Source: Blautia wexlerae DSM 19850 (GTDB lineage Bacteria; Bacillota; Clostridia; Lachnospirales; Lachnospiraceae). Taken from it: a stretch of DNA of 64,000 nucleotides. The stretch's first letter is position 1; each line of letters starts with the position of its first letter. Shown one piece after another: positions 27,694 through 36,419 of the stretch. Position numbers and translations under genes: made by a program. The notes beneath the pieces are model-generated. The model did not search any database and had not been told where the DNA came from. It saw only the letters and a program-made list of their open reading frames with translations. The stretch covers positions 1,808,501-1,872,500 of the forward strand of contig NZ_CP102267.1 in the NCBI RefSeq assembly GCF_025148125.1. Direction: 5' to 3'.

Positions 27694-27736
27694 ATTATAT
27701 TTGTGGATACCATGGCAAAGATAACAGTAAATTCTT

Positions 27737-27765
27737 TTGCTTGCTTTACATGTGTGTGGTATACT
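27737..27765 (+). promoter_or_regulatory. Sigma-A promoter for the NdpA-like operon
   Basis: TTGCTT (27737-27742), 17 bases, TATACT (27760-27765). Transcription would start near 27772, about 80 bases before the gene. It is divergent from the STAND promoter. Confidence 0.65.
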
Positions 27766-27851
27766 TAAGCTACAGTGAAATGAAGAAGTACATAGCAGTA
27801 ATTCAGACAAGAGATTCAGTGTTTATTCAGTGCGGAAGATAAAGAGGTTAT

Positions 27852-28895
27852 ATGCTTATGAGAATCGTTACACAGGCCATCAGGGTGATTGATTATGAAA
27901 ACAATAAAATTTCAGCAAGAAATATTATGCCAAAGTTTGGGGAGTATATTGAACAGTTGATTTCTTACATAAATGGGAATGTTTCTGTAAGGGAATACAA
28001 AACACAATCAACGGGTACAGAGGTCATTAGCAGTATATTAGAGATCATAAAGCACCAGGCAGAGGCTGAAATAGTTCTGCAAAGGATTGATATAATAGCA
28101 GAACGCCTGCTCCGAAAGGAAAGACAGGCACAAGAGCAGATTGCCAGTATGGATATTAGAGTGCAGAAAGGAAGCCTGATCTTGGCTCTGATCGAGGATG
28201 AGGGGAAGGTGCTGTTTCTGTTGGCGAAGGTAGAGCATACGGATTTCTTTGATGATAGTGATTACAGCATTAAATCAGGCTTTTCAAAGGACACAAAAAA
28301 GATCTGGAAAACCTGCCTGTTTGAGATTGATGATTTGAATTCTGTGAAATTTTTAGCCAGAATATATTCTAATACGGTGGCGAAATACTGGTGGCATGAT
28401 TTTCTGGAGTTAAATGAACTTCAAAGTGATGAGCTTAATACCAAGAGAGCGTTTAAAGCCGTAGAAAGTACACTGAGCAGAAATCTGAAAAAAGATGCAC
28501 CATATGACCATATGGTAATCCGGAATGCAATGTACTTGTATTTCAGTAGTGTCGAGCAGTTTGATTTTTCTGAAATGTTAGATAAAACGATTAAGAATTA
28601 TTCCCCTAACGACATGAAGGCGGAAAAGAAAGAAGAACTTATTCAGAAACTGTGCGACCTGCCTGAAAAACAACACTTTGACCATCAGTTTAAGCCAGTT
28701 CTGTCAATGATTAAGCCTAAAATGAAGAAAACGTATGATGTATATAGCGGAATTCAGATCAAAGTATCTAGTGCGGTTGAAGATTTGGAAGACATCATTG
28801 AGGCATATGAGGACGGTGATGGCAAACGGTATCTCAAGATCCGTATGGATAATGATATAACCTTCCGGACATTTGAGCGTAGGGAGGGGAGATAG
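27852..28895 (+). CDS. Nucleoid-associated protein, NdpA/YejK-like
   Basis: 347 aa. The stretch ERLLRKERQAQEQIASMDIR + VQKGSLILALI...FLLAKVEHTDFFDD matches the conserved core of the 37-kDa nucleoid-associated family (PF04245), which binds DNA. The C-terminal IKVSSAVEDLEDIIEAYEDG plus RYLKIRMDN also fits. It is 12 bp ahead of a membrane protein gene in one operon. NdpA-like genes in accessory islands often accompany defence genes; here the partner suggests a DNA sensor coupled to a membrane effector, which is inference. ATG at 27858 is an alternative start. Confidence 0.75.
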   Translation: MLMRIVTQAIRVIDYENNKISARNIMPKFGEYIEQLISYINGNVSVREYKTQSTGTEVISSILEIIKHQAEAEIVLQRIDIIAERLLRKERQAQEQIASMDIRVQKGSLILALIEDEGKVLFLLAKVEHTDFFDDSDYSIKSGFSKDTKKIWKTCLFEIDDLNSVKFLARIYSNTVAKYWWHDFLELNELQSDELNTKRAFKAVESTLSRNLKKDAPYDHMVIRNAMYLYFSSVEQFDFSEMLDKTIKNYSPNDMKAEKKEELIQKLCDLPEKQHFDHQFKPVLSMIKPKMKKTYDVYSGIQIKVSSAVEDLEDIIEAYEDGDGKRYLKIRMDNDITFRTFERREGR

Positions 28896-28907
28896 GAGGG
28901 ATTTGCT

Positions 28908-30377
28908 TTGCTGGAGCATATAAGGGATAAGGTTTTGGGATTGAAAGAAGAAGAACGCAGGAAATTCTATTCCGCCTGTTTTTCATTCCCATCTTCTCAG
29001 GCTTTAGGATTTTCAGAATTGATGGAGGTCATACAAAAGATTCCATCAAGGGATGAAGTCAGAATTTTTTTGTCGTTGGAAAATGAAGATCCCTTCATAA
29101 TAGTGAAAAATTCAACTGAAGCAGAGTACAGAGCGTTTATTGAAGAGACACTGGAAGATGAGATGATTTTTACAAAAATAGAGATAAATAAAACACTGGC
29201 AGATGGGCACTTTTCAATTTACCGATACCAAAAGTTTGTGGAGGATATTGTCGGTTTATCTATGGAAGACGTGCTGAAAACATTCTCTATGTTTCTGGAT
29301 GGGGCAGGGAAAAATATAGTGTTTGAACTATTTGACAGTCCAAATATTTTTTATACGAAAACAATGTATTTTCTTCCTGTGGGGAATAGAGAGATTGATT
29401 GTAATTTTAGCAGGACACAGCGTTTGCTGGCTTGTAGGGATAATACGTACTTTTATAACCAGGATTCCTATGGATTGCTGCCGGATGATTTTAAGATAGA
29501 AGTAGGGTATGAGGGAAACCCATTCAAAGAATTGTTCATGAAGCTGGAAACAATTTTGGCAGCAGGCTTCATTGCATCCAATGCTACGATTCAGGGCGGG
29601 CAGATGAAACTGCAGATCATGGGACAGCGTTCTGTTGATTATGTATGCCGTCTAAATGAGATAACGGGAAACCAGGTGCTGTACAAAATATATGACTGGA
29701 TATATTCAGGCGGAAGTTCTATTGACAAAGCCATTATTGCAAGAAATATTATCTGTCTGCATTGCAAATATGAGCCGCTGCTGAACCTGGACGAAAAAGT
29801 TCTTTCCTCTATCCAGTCTAATTACAATCTGTATTTGAAAGATAACGTAGGACAGTATCTTGAACTGAAAAACAAAGTGGCAGAATTTATAAGTGACATT
29901 GTGTCGAGAACCGGGGAATACGCCACAGAATTACTTGATAAGTTTAAAGCAAATGTTATAGCAATATTTGGCTTCCTATTTACAGTGGTCATAGCCGGTA
30001 TTGTATCAGACCAGCCGTTGAACAATATTTTTACAAAAGATATCACGGTAATTCTGGAATTAGTCCTGGTGGGTTCTGTGGTATATCTGTTCATTTGTTA
30101 TGGGCAGTCAAAGTATCAGATGAATAAAGTTTATGAAAGTTATGAGAAACTGAAAAAATCCTACGATAAGATATTGACCGAGGATGATATTCAGGAGTGC
30201 TTTCGGGGTGACTATCTGATCTTAGATATGAAGAAGACGATAGGAAAATCTGAAAAGATATATCTGTTCCTATGGGTTGTTTTTCTTCTGGTGCTTCTTG
30301 TGATTGTAGAATATATTAGTGAAGCTCCGGTTGTAATTCCTTTTTTAAAAAAGATTGCTGGCCGGTTCTGTAAGTAA
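28908..30377 (+). CDS. Membrane-anchored partner of the NdpA-like protein
   Basis: 489 aa, TTG start with AGGAGGG 7 bases upstream. About 340 residues are soluble. Then come three transmembrane segments: AIFGFLFTVVIAGIV (about 351-365), VILELVLVGSVVYLFICYG (about 381-399) and IYLFLWVVFLLVLLVIVEYI (about 451-470), with a cytosolic helical loop between the second and third. I recognise no family for the soluble part. A TM-bearing protein in an operon with a DNA-binding protein resembles abortive-infection pairs in which the membrane protein is the effector; this is a hypothesis only. Confidence 0.6.
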   Translation: MLEHIRDKVLGLKEEERRKFYSACFSFPSSQALGFSELMEVIQKIPSRDEVRIFLSLENEDPFIIVKNSTEAEYRAFIEETLEDEMIFTKIEINKTLADGHFSIYRYQKFVEDIVGLSMEDVLKTFSMFLDGAGKNIVFELFDSPNIFYTKTMYFLPVGNREIDCNFSRTQRLLACRDNTYFYNQDSYGLLPDDFKIEVGYEGNPFKELFMKLETILAAGFIASNATIQGGQMKLQIMGQRSVDYVCRLNEITGNQVLYKIYDWIYSGGSSIDKAIIARNIICLHCKYEPLLNLDEKVLSSIQSNYNLYLKDNVGQYLELKNKVAEFISDIVSRTGEYATELLDKFKANVIAIFGFLFTVVIAGIVSDQPLNNIFTKDITVILELVLVGSVVYLFICYGQSKYQMNKVYESYEKLKKSYDKILTEDDIQECFRGDYLILDMKKTIGKSEKIYLFLWVVFLLVLLVIVEYISEAPVVIPFLKKIAGRFCK

Positions 30378-30534
30378 AGAAAAAAATCCCCTTGCGCATT
30401 GATTGAAAAGGTCAATGGCACAGGAAATTTTTTGCCCGAACATATTTTTGCATTTTATATTTAATAATTGCTCCTATTGAAATTAGTGCCAAATACGGTA
30501 GTATGATGCTTATAACAGATAGGAGGAATCTAAA

Positions 30535-31452
30535 ATGAGATTAGAAGATAAACTGGCAGCATATTTGGAGTACTGTGAATATCGAAAGGAACTCGATAGG
30601 AAAACACTGAAAGCATACCGTATTGACTTGCGTCAGTATTTCGAATATATATGTGTGGATGAACCTGATAAGGAAAAGATTGAGGAGTATGTTACGCATT
30701 TGCATAAGAGCTACAAGCAAAAGACTGTAAAGCGGAAGATAGCATCAATAAAAGCGTTTTATAACTATTTAGAAGAAACTGAAATCATTGCTGAAAGCCC
30801 TTTCCGGAAAATAAAAGTCAAATTCAAGGAAACAGTAACCCTCCCCAGAATCATTCCCAGGGAAGAAATAGAGAAGCTTTTGAACCATATGTATCAATGC
30901 CTGAATGAGAACGATAAAGCATCCCGTAAATTTATGCTGCGTGATGTAGCCGTGATTGAAGTGTTTTTCGCAACCGGGGCGAGAGTGTATGAAATCTCCA
31001 ACATCCGGGACGACAGCATTAATCTGAATACGGGCTTGATCAGGCTTATGGGAAAAGGCGGGAAGGAACGATATGTACAGATCAGCAACACTTCAATTTT
31101 AGAGGTCTTGAAAAAATATTACGATGAAAATGAGCAGTCGATCAAGAAAAGTGGTTATTTTTTTGTAAACAACAGAGAAAGCAGGTATACGGAACAATCT
31201 ATCCGGCTGATGCTGAAGAAGTATACAAAGCAGGCTGGGATCGAGAGAAATATTACTCCTCATATGTTTCGTCATTCATTTGCGACATATTTAATAGAGG
31301 AGGGCGTAGATGTAAGCTGTGTTCAGCAGATTTTGGGCCATAGTTCCATAAAAACAACTCAGATTTATATACATATTGCGGCTAAAAAACAGGCTGAAAT
31401 ATTAAAAGAGCTGCATCCCCGGAATAATATGAAAATCGTTGGTGCGGCATGA
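30535..31452 (+). CDS. Tyrosine recombinase (XerC/D-type integrase)
   Basis: 305 aa with all catalytic residues: Arg in FFATGARVYEIS (R150), Lys in LMGKGGKERYVQ (near 174), HMFRHSFATYL (H243, R246), ILGHSSIKTTQIYIHI (H269, Tyr278). The N-terminal SAM-like core-binding domain spans residues 1-95. It would cut and rejoin DNA at short inverted sites, for integration or for site-specific inversion. AGGAGG lies 6 bases before the ATG. A 15-bp inverted repeat pair lies just behind the gene (31478-31562), and a 23-bp pair flanks 21971-27693; either could be a substrate. Confidence 0.9.
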   Translation: MRLEDKLAAYLEYCEYRKELDRKTLKAYRIDLRQYFEYICVDEPDKEKIEEYVTHLHKSYKQKTVKRKIASIKAFYNYLEETEIIAESPFRKIKVKFKETVTLPRIIPREEIEKLLNHMYQCLNENDKASRKFMLRDVAVIEVFFATGARVYEISNIRDDSINLNTGLIRLMGKGGKERYVQISNTSILEVLKKYYDENEQSIKKSGYFFVNNRESRYTEQSIRLMLKKYTKQAGIERNITPHMFRHSFATYLIEEGVDVSCVQQILGHSSIKTTQIYIHIAAKKQAEILKELHPRNNMKIVGAA

Positions 31453-31477
31453 TTTTCTGCCAATATGTGAACTTCCA

Positions 31478-31562
31478 GTGAATTTACGACTAAAATCGAT
31501 TTACCCGCATAAATACTGGATTTTCTGTGGAAATATAGGTGAACCAGTAGTCGTAAGTTTAC
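31478..31562. repeat. 15-bp inverted repeat pair behind the tyrosine recombinase
   Basis: GTGAATTTACGACTA (31478-31492) faces TAGTCGTAAGTTTAC (31548-31562); 13 of 15 positions match, with 55 bases between. The absence of a T-run argues against a terminator. A recombinase site is possible. Confidence 0.5.
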
Positions 31563-31653
31563 AATTATACTACATTGGGACGTTTTCCTTTGTGGTATAT
31601 TAGGACATTATCATAAATGGTTCATAGAAAAGTTATAAAATGTGATAAAAAAG

Positions 31654-31682
31654 TTGAAAAATGAAAATGTTTTAGATATAAT
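31654..31682 (+). promoter_or_regulatory. Sigma-A promoter of the RelA/SpoT-domain operon
   Basis: TTGAAA (31654-31659), 17 bases, TATAAT (31677-31682). It implies a leader of about 180 nt before the first large gene. Confidence 0.7.
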
Positions 31683-31780
31683 AAAGCAATGGAGAATTTT
31701 TTTAGTTATATCTGTATAGCTGCAAATTGAATAATAAGCATAGATGCTGTAGCGTATTAGACTACGAGGGGATTTATGTT

Positions 31781-31840
31781 ATGACTTATCAGCATTCTTG
31801 TGAAGTATTGAACTTTGCAGGGATGTTTTGGCATATATAA
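31781..31840 (+). CDS. 19-codon leader ORF ahead of the RelA/SpoT-domain gene
   Basis: Encodes MTYQHSCEVLNFAGMFWHI, with GAGGGG 8 to 13 bases before its ATG. It lies wholly within the leader. It might be a small antitoxin-like or regulatory peptide, or chance. Confidence 0.35.
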   Translation: MTYQHSCEVLNFAGMFWHI

Positions 31841-31868
31841 GTATTGACTATGAGGGTGGGATTACCGA

Positions 31869-32804
31869 TTGATTGCGAAAAATGAACTATTAAAGAAATA
31901 TAATATTTCTGAAGATGAATTTGAGGTAGCTGATATTAAATGGGAAGAGCTTGAATATATTTATAAAGACTTTTCCGAAAAGAGAAGTTCATATGAACAG
32001 AAACTGGCTGAATTTCAGAAAGAGTTCTTGATGAACATTTCCGAAAATGGTATTCATTCTATACGAACAAGAGTGAAGGATGCAGAACATTTAATTGTAA
32101 AGATTATCAGAAAGCGACAGGAGAATTATAAGAAGTATAGAACGCTGGATAAGGATAATTATGAAAAATTTCTTACAGACTTGATTGGAATTCGTTGTTT
32201 TATACTTTTTAAAGCTGATTGGAAGAAATTTCACGCATATCTTGAAGAAAAAATTGAAGATAATCCCCAGTACTATTTGGATGATTGCTTAAAGGATTTT
32301 GACGAGGATACAGAGCATACTTATATGGCGGAAATGCCGAAGGTTCATATTCGAGATGGTGATGCACGAGAGATATATGAAACTGTGCTTCCGCCTGATG
32401 AAATAAAAAATAAAAAGATATATCGATCAGTACATTATATCGTTAAATATCATGGCGTTTATATTGAGATTCAAGTGAGGACATTGTTTGAGGAAGGATG
32501 GGGTGAAATAGATCACCACATTGTTTATCCATATTATCAGGATGACATGTTATTTCAGCAATACACCAGTCTGCTGAATCGTTTAACGGGGCTAGCGGAT
32601 GAGATGAGCAGCTTTTTTTGTGAAGTAAAGCGTTTGGAAGAAGAGCATTTGCAAAGAGTGAAGACAGAACCGGATGGAAATGAGTCTCAAAAAATAGTAG
32701 ATGAAGAAGACGAAATTAGTAAGGCTTGTCCTGTTGAGGAGAAAGAACCTTTGTTAGATGATAATACTGCTGCAGCATGTATACAAAATGTATTATATGA
32801 ATGA
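31869..32804 (+). CDS. RelA/SpoT-domain nucleotide pyrophosphokinase-like protein (possible toxSAS)
   Basis: 311 aa. The alarmone-synthetase fold is visible in order: SIRTRVKDAEHLIVKIIRK (64-82), FLTDLIGIRCFILF (101-114), IYRSVHYIVKYHG (184-196), EIQVRTLFEEGWGEIDHHIV (200-219). There is no HD hydrolase, TGS or ACT domain, so it is a small alarmone synthetase. Family members make (p)ppGpp or, as toxSAS toxins, ppApp or pyrophosphorylated tRNA. The C-terminal 60 residues are a charged tail. TTG start with GAGGGTGGG upstream. Two further genes follow in tight coupling, suggesting toxin plus antidotes; the exact reaction cannot be read from sequence. Confidence 0.78.
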   Translation: MIAKNELLKKYNISEDEFEVADIKWEELEYIYKDFSEKRSSYEQKLAEFQKEFLMNISENGIHSIRTRVKDAEHLIVKIIRKRQENYKKYRTLDKDNYEKFLTDLIGIRCFILFKADWKKFHAYLEEKIEDNPQYYLDDCLKDFDEDTEHTYMAEMPKVHIRDGDAREIYETVLPPDEIKNKKIYRSVHYIVKYHGVYIEIQVRTLFEEGWGEIDHHIVYPYYQDDMLFQQYTSLLNRLTGLADEMSSFFCEVKRLEEEHLQRVKTEPDGNESQKIVDEEDEISKACPVEEKEPLLDDNTAAACIQNVLYE

Positions 32805-32814
32805 GAGGAAATTT

Positions 32815-33036
32815 ATGATGTCAGAAAAAAATTATTATTCAAAAGAGACAGAAGATTTTGCCAATGAAAGTATGAGACAGATAAAGTCAGGTGTGGTAAG
32901 AAACCATAAATTGAAGAACAGTGCAAGAATTCATACTGGTGAAATGGAAGAGGTGGAATGTGATGCATTTTGTAACTTTCTGATGTCGAAAAATTATTTT
33001 CTGGTAGATGAATTACGAGGATGTGAGAATGCGTAA
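32815..33036 (+). CDS. Small acidic protein, second gene of the RelA/SpoT operon (candidate antitoxin)
   Basis: 73 aa, starting 10 bases after the synthetase-like gene with GAGAGGAAA in front. Sequence features: MRQIKSGVVRNHKLKNSARI (basic patch) and an acidic, Cys-containing end (EMEEVECDAFCNFLMS). Its last codons overlap the next gene by 8 bp. Its size and coupling fit an antitoxin or regulator; I recognise no family. Confidence 0.5.
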   Translation: MMSEKNYYSKETEDFANESMRQIKSGVVRNHKLKNSARIHTGEMEEVECDAFCNFLMSKNYFLVDELRGCENA

Positions 33037-33562
33037 TATTGAGAATATTTATACTGACTATAATGGTCTTGTTGATGAGATAACGGAAGAAGCAATTAAG
33101 AATCGCATAAAGCAGTTTCAAGCAGAGATGCAAGCCTTTATTGATAGCAATAAATTGCAGGATAAGGTCTTTATTCACCAAATGGCACTGAATCACGCTG
33201 TTATGGACTATTATTCTGATATTCAAAGATTAAAAAGTTATCAGGAAATAGGTCACATTAATGAGGTGAAAATCAAGGCATACGAAACGTTCTGGCTTTT
33301 GAAAAGGCGGCCTCTGCAGTTAAAAGCCCAGCTTGAAGATGATAAATGGCTATATATAAATGAGAAATTTTTATTAGCTCGTATTGCTAGCTTCATATTA
33401 AGAGATAATATAAACATACCGCTTACAAAAGAAAAAAAGGAAGCATTCACGAATTTCTTAGACACATTGTATTATTATCTTAAATTTAGAAAAACTGATG
33501 CTCAGGCTATAGAATTGATGTTGCTTGGCTTTGATGCAGGCAGAATTATAGCTGGCAAGTAA
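33029..33562 (+). CDS. Helical protein, third gene of the RelA/SpoT operon
   Basis: 177 aa, almost entirely alpha-helical (EEAIKNRIKQFQAEMQAFID, YDVQ-free, later AFTNFLDTLYYYLKFRKTDA). The start overlaps the previous stop with GAGGATGTGAG just upstream. It ends straight into an intrinsic terminator, marking the end of the operon. No family is recognised; immunity protein or complex partner are both possible. Confidence 0.5.
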   Translation: MRNIENIYTDYNGLVDEITEEAIKNRIKQFQAEMQAFIDSNKLQDKVFIHQMALNHAVMDYYSDIQRLKSYQEIGHINEVKIKAYETFWLLKRRPLQLKAQLEDDKWLYINEKFLLARIASFILRDNINIPLTKEKKEAFTNFLDTLYYYLKFRKTDAQAIELMLLGFDAGRIIAGK

Positions 33563-33584
33563 AGGCTCCGTAAGGAGCCTTTCA
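33561..33584 (+). terminator. Terminator of the RelA/SpoT operon
   Basis: AAAGGCTCC / GGAGCCTTT arms with a 4-base loop, beginning inside the last codon and stop region. Confidence 0.7.
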
Positions 33585-33586
33585 GA

Positions 33587-33636
33587 CTGTAGACAAACTT
33601 ACTTTGATGACATCATCAAAGTAAGTTTGTCTACAG
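33587..33636. repeat. 50-bp near-perfect palindrome, probably two abutting IS66 ends
   Basis: 24-bp perfect arms beginning CTGTAGACAAACTTACTTTG are separated by only CA. The right arm leads straight into an IS66 transposase fragment, so the arms look like terminal inverted repeats placed head to head. Confidence 0.8.
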
Positions 33637-33670
33637 TTTGAGCATCCGTTCCCTGGAACGGATGCTCAAA
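33637..33670. repeat. 34-bp perfect hairpin at the start of the IS66 fragment
   Basis: TTTGAGCATCCGTTCC, a 2-base centre (CT), then the exact mirror GGAACGGATGCTCAAA. It directly follows the previous palindrome and lies inside coding sequence (IRSLERMLKE). Confidence 0.8.
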
Positions 33671-34472
33671 GAGCGTGACCAGGAGATCTGCAGATGCCAT
33701 CAGGAGACGATCCGTGTCCACAATTACTGGTTTGAAGTATTCGAAGATATGCAGAAAGAACATCTGCGGGAAATAAAAAAGCTGCAGGCAGAGAAAAAGG
33801 CGCTTGAGCAGCGTGCCCTGAAAGCAGAACGTGAATGTGATGAACTGTATGATAAGAAAAAAGAGCTTCTTCATAAGCTATATGACGTCCTGACCCAGCT
33901 GGAAGATGAAAAAGGGAAGCACCAGAAACTGACTGCCCAGATCAACAGGGATTATGAAAACTCTTCCATTCCCTCTTCAAAAGCAGTGCAGCGTAAAAAG
34001 ATCACAAACAGCAGAGAAAAAACAGGCAGGAAACCAGGCGGACAGCCAGGACATAAAGGCCACTGCCGCAGGAAACAGGAGCCCACACAGCCAGTCATTT
34101 TTCTTCCGCCACCGGAAGAAGTCCTGGAAGACAGTACTTTTAAAAAGACCGCAAAAACCATTGTAAAGCAGATGGTAAATATCCGAATGGTACTGGATGT
34201 AACGGAATACCATGCGGATGTTTATTACAACAGTCAGACAGGTGAACGTGTACATGCTGTACATCCATTGATAAGAGCAGGGGATTTCTGTCTGACCTGA
34301 CGGGTGGAAAACTGAATATTTCCAAGGGGATGATAAGCAGACTAAACCGGGAGTTTGCTTTAAAAACTGAAGCGGAACGCAGGTCTGCGCAGATATGCTG
34401 CTTTCTCCTGTCATGCATACAGACTGTACAAATGCCAGGGAAAATGGGAAAAACTGTCAGGTATATGTCTGT
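33638..34472 (+). pseudogene. IS66-family transposase (TnpC), N-terminal part, frameshifted and truncated
   Basis: The first ~220 codons carry the coiled coil (EIKKLQAEKKALEQRALKAE), the GRKPGGQPGHKGHCRRK zinc-binding/linker motif diagnostic of IS66 transposases, and FLPPPEEVLEDSTFKKTAKT. A frameshift near 34290 moves the rest (FLSDLTGGKLNISKGMISRL) to another frame. The DDE core is then cut off at GACCACATTGGGGTC (34473). Non-functional. Confidence 0.85.
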
Positions 34473-34492
34473 GACCACATTGGGGTCAGACC
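34473..34492. repeat. IS-end palindrome scar truncating IS66
   Basis: GACCACATTGGGGTC-A-GACC followed by ATATGAAGTATG. The same boundary sequence as at 1197, 4428 and 2583. Confidence 0.8.
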
Positions 34493-34864
34493 ATATGAAG
34501 TATGAATAAAGTAAATAAACTAAGTCTTAAAGTTCTCTGAAAAATTCATAAAGGCTGTTTTAACCAACATATTGAGGCGAAAATTGTTGTTTATCGTTTT
34601 CCCGATCTGATGGGTGTTCCAGACCTAAATATAATTTTGCAGAGGTGACTTGTAAAGAAATTCCAGAAATACGATTTACATGTTTTCTATTTTCTTTCCC
34701 ACAACTAATATAAGTCTGCTGCCAGCCCGAACGGATTGGGCGCTGAAACAAAAATAGGATGGAATTCTTTCTTCCTGGCTTCTCTTTTACGGAAATTGCC
34801 AGTTATATTTAGGCTGCAAGGGTCAGATACTATGAGACAACTCCAATTGTTTGAGAAGATAGAA
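34493..34864. other. Gene-free stretch between scars
   Basis: No gene I can support lies here. It contains another partial scar (GGGTCAG at 34820-34826, then ATACTATGAG) and ends at the GGGGTCAG that opens the right duplication copy. A 63-codon minus-strand frame (34560-34751) has no recognisable content. Confidence 0.5.
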
Positions 34865-35030
34865 GGGGTCAGGTATCGGTAATTTTCTATAAAGAAAATT
34901 TAAAAGTTTTATAAAATATTCGCCGCACTATTTGTGCGGCAGTCATCCAAGGGGGAATCCCTGCGTGGTGTGTGATAGACAAGTCAGGCACTATTAAAAT
35001 CAGTGAGTTTTTCCCCGTGGGAGGTTGAAA

Positions 35031-36419
35031 ATGTCATATAAAGCAAATGTATATAATGTAATGATTGCCTCTCCATCTGATGTGGCGAAGGAACGAGCAA
35101 AGGTTGTGGAGGCTTTGGCGGAGTGGAATCGCCATAACACAGCGGAGAGAAAATGCGTGTTTCTTCCATTGAGATGGGAAGAAGATTCTGCCGCCCGTAT
35201 GGGATGTCCGCCACAAGAGACGCTGAATCGCCAGCTCTGTGAGCGGAGTGATATGCTGATTGCGATATTCTGGACAAGGCTTGGGACACCGACAGAAGGT
35301 TTTGCCAGTGGCACGGTGGAGGAGATTGAATATCATCTGAAAGCGAATAAACCGGTGATGCTTTATTTTTGCGACAGAGACATACCGATGGATACGGACA
35401 GGACACAGTTGGAAAAACTAAAGGAATATCGAAAGTCCGTAGAAAATAAGGCATTGTATCATACTTTTAAAAGGGCCGCTGACTTAAAGAACCTTTTGCT
35501 GAATCAGTTGCGTACAGCAGTGATAACGGATGAACCGTTTGTGACGGATTGTAAGAAACTGGCATCGAATGAGAAGGAAGAAACGGATAAAAAGCGTCCC
35601 AATCTGTGGATAGAGATAAATGATGCGGATGAGATTCAGCTTATTCTGCCGAAGTTGCCAGTCCTGGATAATGTGGAGTATATGGATGAAAATATGTCTT
35701 TTGCCGTAACAGACCCCGATGTGCCTGAAATGACCTTTGAACTATTCGAACAGGATGCCAGAGATATCTTGAATCATAAGATTCCGAATGATTTGGAGAA
35801 TTGGGTAAGCGAAAAGGAATTAGCTGCATTTAAAAAGAGAATTCCGGATATAGAGGAGCTGGAAACATATCTGCGAAAATGGAAGATGTCTCTTTGCATG
35901 GAAAATGCGGTAGAGTTAAAGATTACGCTGCACAATGATGGAAAGGCGATGGCGGAAGAAATCTATGTGGACATGGACGAGCCGGAAAATGTATGGGTGA
36001 TTGATGAGGATGAGTGGGAATCTCTTTCGAAGTTTAGCACTATTTCAGACCCGTTCCATGCGGCCAGACAGAAGAAAGCCATCCATAAGATACCGTCCCT
36101 TGAGATGCAGAATGCGTTTGACTGTGCAAGCAGGGTATTTTTAGCTTCCGGTTTGGCGTATCCGTCAGAGCTGATGAATGTTCCGGTGTCGCTGCTTACA
36201 CCATTTAACAAAGATTTTTACCGTAGAGTGGAAGATGGAGATGTTGTACTGCATTTGGACAAGCTGCTGCAAGGAAGAATGGTTGAATTTAAAAAGATTT
36301 ATATGATTCCGAAGAAAGTGGGAGAAGCGGATATAAAAGTGGCTTATCAGTGTCGGCAGTTTCCGGATGCGGTAGTGGGGAAAATCAAGGTTGAAGTATT
36401 GGCAGAGGACACGGAATGA
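35031..36419 (+). CDS. DUF4062-domain protein
   Basis: 462 aa. The N-terminal ~100 residues carry the DUF4062 signature: VMIASPSDVAKERAKVVEAL, RMGCPPQETLNRQL, DMLIAIFWTRLGTPTEGFAS, GTVEEIEYHLKANKPVMLYF. DUF4062 is a TIR-like Rossmannoid domain found at the front of many STAND-type conflict proteins, where it is thought to act as effector or adaptor. The rest (about 170-462) is a long mixed domain I do not recognise, with no P-loop. GGGAGG stands 6 bases before the ATG. It overlaps the VanZ-like gene by 4 bp. Confidence 0.8.
   Translation: MSYKANVYNVMIASPSDVAKERAKVVEALAEWNRHNTAERKCVFLPLRWEEDSAARMGCPPQETLNRQLCERSDMLIAIFWTRLGTPTEGFASGTVEEIEYHLKANKPVMLYFCDRDIPMDTDRTQLEKLKEYRKSVENKALYHTFKRAADLKNLLLNQLRTAVITDEPFVTDCKKLASNEKEETDKKRPNLWIEINDADEIQLILPKLPVLDNVEYMDENMSFAVTDPDVPEMTFELFEQDARDILNHKIPNDLENWVSEKELAAFKKRIPDIEELETYLRKWKMSLCMENAVELKITLHNDGKAMAEEIYVDMDEPENVWVIDEDEWESLSKFSTISDPFHAARQKKAIHKIPSLEMQNAFDCASRVFLASGLAYPSELMNVPVSLLTPFNKDFYRRVEDGDVVLHLDKLLQGRMVEFKKIYMIPKKVGEADIKVAYQCRQFPDAVVGKIKVEVLAEDTE

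Noticed and set aside
33587..33670. Possible CRISPR repeat or tRNA-like structure
   Set aside because: There are only two different palindromes, no spacer array and no T-loop or anticodon pattern; IS66 termini explain it better.
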